Origin: Defluviitaleaceae bacterium
GTDB taxonomy: Bacteria > Bacillota > Clostridia > Lachnospirales > WQUN01
Direction: 5' to 3'
NCBI GenBank assembly: GCA_009786535.1
Contig: WQRX01000017.1
Location: forward strand, 351-46,108
DNA length: 45,758 nt
In this document: in pieces, positions 41,271 through 45,758 of the stretch
Layout of the letters: the number at the start of each line of letters is the position of its first letter
How positions within the stretch are numbered: position 1 is the stretch's first letter
The notes under the pieces: model-generated
Databases searched by the model: none
The model's input: only the letters and a program-made list of their open reading frames with translations
What the model was told of the DNA's origin: nothing
Made by a program: the position numbers and the translations under genes

Positions 41271-42409
41271 GGGGTTGTCCCCTCCGTTTTTAGTACTTTT
41301 ACCTGTGCCGTGCCGTTCGCCCAGTGAAGGCTTAATGTTTCGCCTTTTTGTACGTCCTGTATGCCCGTTACGGTGTTGTTGCCATTTTTCACAAAGGCGA
41401 AGCCCCGTTTAAATGCCGCATAGGGCGAAAGCTTTGTTAGCAATGTCTCGCGGTGCAATAGAGTTTGCCGCTCGTTTGCGGCGCGGGCTTGGGTCAAACG
41501 GGTAATTTCTTGCAGCATATTTTTGCACAGTGCGTGTTTTTCGGTGATTTTATCGCGCATGACATAGTGTAGGTCGGTTATGGTATTTTTAAACGCGGTG
41601 TACTGCGCCGCGTGGTCGTACACGGCAATTTGCGCCGCAACAGAAGGTGTAGGTGCGCGTAAATCTGCCGTAAAATCGGTAATTACCGTATCCGTTTCAT
41701 GCCCTACGGCGGAAATGATGGGAATACGCGAAGCCGCTACCGCGCGGGCGGTCACTTCCTCGTTAAATGCCCATAAATCCTCTGCCGAGCCGCCGCCGCG
41801 CCCAAGGATAATTACATCTGCCTTGCCCCATGCGTTTACTTCCGCAATAGCACGGGCAATATCCTGCGCCGCCGCTTCCCCCTGCACCAAGGCGGGGGCA
41901 ACCACAAGCTGTACTGTAGGGTTGCGGGCTTGCGCCACCTTGATAATGTCGCGTACCGCCGCCCCCGTTGGGGACGTGATAATAGCAACGCATTTTGCAT
42001 AGGCGGGTATTTCGCGTTTTTTTTCGGCATCGAAAAGCCCTTCGGCTTGCAATTTTTCGCATAATTGGGCAAAGGCGAGGTGAAGCGCGCCAATGCCCGC
42101 AGGCTCCAGATATTCTACGTATAGCTGGTATTGCCCTGTTTTTTCGTACAGCGAAAGCCGCCCAAAGGCGATAATTTTTAATCCATTTTTGGGCGCAAAC
42201 TTCACTTCCCCCGTGTGGGAGGCAAACATAACCGCACTTAGCGAAGAAACTCCGTCCTTCAGCGAAAAATAAAAATGCCCCGACGAATGCGCATTAAAAT
42301 TAGAAATTTCGCCCTCGATAAAAACGCCCGCAAGCAGTGCGTCACTTTCCAGCAGCTTTTTTGCGTAGCGGTTTAGCTGGCTAACGGTAAAAACGCGCCT
42401 CGGGCTCAC
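41267..42409 (-). CDS. xseA: Exodeoxyribonuclease VII large subunit
   Basis: XseA degrades single-stranded DNA. The 380-residue protein has the N-terminal OB fold (VFTVSQLNRYAKKLLES...VFIEGEISNFNAHSSGHFYFSLKD), the catalytic-domain segments AIITSPTGAAVRDII, DVIILGRGGGSAEDLWAFN and ISAVGHETDTVITDF, then a coiled coil. It is a little short compared with the usual 400-450, mostly in the coiled-coil/C-terminal part. The start is a GTG overlapping the nusB stop (GTGA). Confidence 0.95.
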   Translation of the reverse strand: MSPRRVFTVSQLNRYAKKLLESDALLAGVFIEGEISNFNAHSSGHFYFSLKDGVSSLSAVMFASHTGEVKFAPKNGLKIIAFGRLSLYEKTGQYQLYVEYLEPAGIGALHLAFAQLCEKLQAEGLFDAEKKREIPAYAKCVAIITSPTGAAVRDIIKVAQARNPTVQLVVAPALVQGEAAAQDIARAIAEVNAWGKADVIILGRGGGSAEDLWAFNEEVTARAVAASRIPIISAVGHETDTVITDFTADLRAPTPSVAAQIAVYDHAAQYTAFKNTITDLHYVMRDKITEKHALCKNMLQEITRLTQARAANERQTLLHRETLLTKLSPYAAFKRGFAFVKNGNNTVTGIQDVQKGETLSLHWANGTAQVKVLKTEGTTP

Positions 42410-42843
42410 GTATTTTCCGCCTTTAGCGAACGCGAAACATTGCCAAGTACGCCGTTAATAAATGACGACGACTCATCTGTGCCGTATTCCTTGGCGAGTT
42501 CCACCGCTTCGTTTACTGCCACCGCGGGGGGGACGTCGGGTTCGCACAGCATTTCATAAATGGCTAATCGCATTAACGCCAAATCAACCCGATTTAGGCG
42601 TTCTATCGTCCATTCCTTTAAAAACTGCGTAATTACGCCGTCCAGTTGCTCGCGCCTGTCCAGCGTACCCGTTACTGCGCGAAGCACATACTGCGCGTCC
42701 CCCCCGCGGGGGCGTTCGCCGTCTTCCAGCCCGTCATAATAATGCGCGGTAGAAGCAGCAAGGCTTTGCGCGTCCCAACTGCTGTAATACGGGAATTGAA
42801 AAATGAGGTGAAACGCGTGACGCCGTGCATCCTTTCGGCTCAT
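42406..42843 (-). CDS. nusB: Transcription antitermination factor NusB
   Basis: The 145-residue all-helical protein binds boxA RNA with NusE for rRNA antitermination. The opening SRKDARRHAFHLIFQFPYY and the closing DLALMRLAIYEMLCEPDVPPAVAVNEAVELAKEYGTDESSSFINGVLG match the family. The N-terminal and C-terminal halves are both conserved. It overlaps the Asp23 gene by 4 bp and xseA by 4 bp. Confidence 0.95.
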   Translation of the reverse strand: MSRKDARRHAFHLIFQFPYYSSWDAQSLAASTAHYYDGLEDGERPRGGDAQYVLRAVTGTLDRREQLDGVITQFLKEWTIERLNRVDLALMRLAIYEMLCEPDVPPAVAVNEAVELAKEYGTDESSSFINGVLGNVSRSLKAENT

Positions 42844-43151
42844 GCAACTACGCTCACGTTTACCTCATCTACGGTTAGTCCCGTCATCGTTTCAATTGCT
42901 GATTTAACCCGTTGCTGCACCTCGCGGCTTACGTCCTGCAGTTTTTTACCCGCTTTAACACTCAGCGCAATGGCAAGGCAAACATTTTGCGCTTTAACGC
43001 TCACATTCACGCCTTTTGCCCTGTGCTTGCGCGTAGCGCCCGCTAAATGCGAAACGCCCTCTGCTTCCAGCGCCGCTGTACCTGCGATAACGGCAATAAC
43101 CTCGTCTGCGATACGCACCGCGCCGCCGTTTTCAGATTTTATTGTGGTCAT
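42840..43151 (-). CDS. Asp23/Gls24-family envelope stress protein
   Basis: The 103-residue protein matches the Asp23/DUF322 family: GGAVRIADEVIAVIAGTAALEAEGV, VKAQNVCLAIALSVKAGKKLQ and VQQRVKSAIETMTGLTVDEVNVSV. The family is membrane-associated through AmaP in Gram-positives and linked to envelope stress; here no AmaP gene is seen. It sits directly before nusB, as in many Firmicutes, and its ATGA overlap suggests coupled translation. Confidence 0.85.
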   Translation of the reverse strand: MTTIKSENGGAVRIADEVIAVIAGTAALEAEGVSHLAGATRKHRAKGVNVSVKAQNVCLAIALSVKAGKKLQDVSREVQQRVKSAIETMTGLTVDEVNVSVVA

Positions 43152-43217
43152 GTAGTTGCCTCTTTTCTTGGAAAGTTGGGAGGATTATAGCAGATTGTGG
43201 GAGTGAAGGTCAAAAGA

Positions 43218-44913
<1,696 letters not shown>

Positions 44914-44914
<1 letters not shown>

Positions 44915-45297
44915 CACGGCTCCTCTACCACAGGCATAAATGCCGAAATAATATAATTGCTGCGCACACGGACATTGTTGACCGTAACATTTTGGGTGAT
45001 TGGGGGTACAGGCACACCCGATGAATCATAGGCGTTTATGCTGAATGTTATAGGTGTATTTGTGGTTGGTGTTACACCAACATAGGGTGGAAGTCCCCCA
45101 TCAGGCGTAAAACCCACCGCCGCATTTGCCGCATATTGGCGATTAAATGCTTCGTCAAAAGATTGACTCGTCCAGCGTAGGGCAACGGTGAGTATCATGG
45201 TAACGGCGGCAACAAGCACGGTAAAAACCATAATACTAATAATGCTTTCCATTAGGCTTTCGCCATTATTTGATTGTAAAATGCGTTTAATGTTCAT
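44914..45297 (-). CDS. Type II/IV pseudopilin-like protein 2
   Basis: The 127-residue protein has a prepilin-type N-terminus, NNGESLMESIISIMVFTVLV, again with Gly at the cleavage point and Glu at +5, followed by VTMILTVALRW and a polar region. The ATG at 45297 lies inside the end of the upstream gene (11-bp overlap). No domain beyond the N-terminal methylation motif is recognised. It forms a set with the neighbours on both sides. Confidence 0.75.
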
Positions 45298-45758
45298 GAT
45301 TTGCCACCGTCCATCTTGTCCATGGAATAATAATGGGGATATCGTTTTCGTCATACATAAGTTCGCCTAATGCATCGCGTGCTTGAATTTCTAAGTCCAG
45401 TACCATAAATTCAAACGATGCGGGGGTAATTATCATGGGGTCAACGTATCCTGCGGGGAAGTAATATGCAATTTCATCAGCAGTTAGGACTCGCTCCCTT
45501 AGCCCGTAATTAAATTGGAAAGAGGTTATAACCTCGGCTTCCGTATCATCGTTCAATTTCAATTGCTGGTTAAACGTGATAGTCCCGTTAAAAACAATTT
45601 CGGCAGGAATGCGTATACGCTCGGGTGGGTATATCGGTATGGGAATTAGCCCACCCATATAGTACATCGTCTGTTCAATAATATATCCGCCGTTAATAAA
45701 TGACACGTTAAAATTGTGAGGGTTGCGGCTGCCGCATATCGCACAGGGGGGGCGGGGG
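45287..45758 (-). CDS. Exported or pilin-like protein, C-terminal part (cut by window end)
   Basis: The frame is open from the right edge of the window down to a TAA at 45287, so at least 156 codons of the 3' end of a larger gene are present. A GTG at 45706 is probably not the start, since the frame continues upstream through CAICGSRNPHNFNV. The visible part is polar and Pro/Tyr-rich (LIPIPIYPPERIRIPAE) with an NGTITFNQQLKLN strand pair. It is probably a third filament subunit of the pseudopilin operon, inferred only from its neighbours. Confidence 0.5.
   Translation of the reverse strand, partial: PRPPCAICGSRNPHNFNVSFINGGYIIEQTMYYMGGLIPIPIYPPERIRIPAEIVFNGTITFNQQLKLNDDTEAEVITSFQFNYGLRERVLTADEIAYYFPAGYVDPMIITPASFEFMVLDLEIQARDALGELMYDENDIPIIIPWTRWTVANHEH

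Noticed and set aside
45740..45758. G-rich run at the window end
   Set aside because: It is within the open reading frame of the last gene or near the contig edge; too short to interpret and possibly a sequence-end artefact.

Overview
The window looks like chromosome from an anaerobic Firmicute, most likely a Clostridia-class bacterium. This rests on gene content (MecA-type Clp adaptor, AbrB/SpoVT-type regulator, Asp23-NusB-XseA-XseB-IspA order, non-mevalonate isoprenoid genes), strong GGAGG-type ribosome binding sites and many 4-bp ATGA/GTGA gene overlaps. No rRNA, tRNA, CRISPR array or transposase was seen.

Layout. 1-8.8 kb is a mixed accessory stretch: a cut-off membrane protein, an AadA-like nucleotidyltransferase, a zinc-ribbon protein, an AraC/GyrI-type regulator with a PNPOx-family flavoprotein and a frameshifted downstream gene, an acyltransferase, a GNAT acetyltransferase, a divergent amidohydrolase/oxidoreductase pair, and holA. 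9.0-15.2 kb is a tight forward operon: pyrH-frr-uppS-cdsA-dxr-rseP-ispG (UMP kinase, ribosome recycling, undecaprenyl and phospholipid precursors, MEP pathway, site-2 protease). 30-45.8 kb is mostly reverse-strand housekeeping: punA, mecA, pdp, cdd, abrB-like, recN, nadK, a parvulin-like membrane protein, dxs, a divergent-PAP2 protein, ispA, xseB, xseA, nusB, asp23, tgt and three genes that look like type II/IV pseudopilins, the last cut by the window end. One M14 peptidase gene lies forward inside this arm.

The striking part is 15.3-30.0 kb, visibly more AT-rich than its flanks. It reads as a peptide natural-product (RiPP) locus: three small precursor peptides with a shared N-terminal leader (M-T/K-P-I-I-D/E) and very different Gly/Cys/Pro-rich cores; two radical SAM-SPASM maturases; two membrane-anchored S41 peptidases; two tandem paralogous membrane-anchored HEIVH metallopeptidase-like proteins; a large regulator with two XRE-type helix-turn-helix units and helical repeats; and an ABC exporter. 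The third precursor (56 aa, 25210-25380) is short enough to be overlooked by ordinary gene calling.

Two precursor-S41-radical SAM cassettes are arranged in tandem. Each begins with an identical 79-bp repeat (5' UTR, ribosome binding site and leader), and each is followed by the start of the same ABC exporter gene; the first copy of that start is a 10-codon scar. This is the signature of a tandem duplication or cassette exchange that kept leader and exporter while replacing core peptide and enzymes. A likely working model is: regulator controls expression, precursor is modified by the radical SAM enzyme (probably Cys or Gly/Pro-region crosslinks), a membrane peptidase removes the leader, and the ABC protein exports the product. 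The chemistry and the biological role cannot be read from the sequence.
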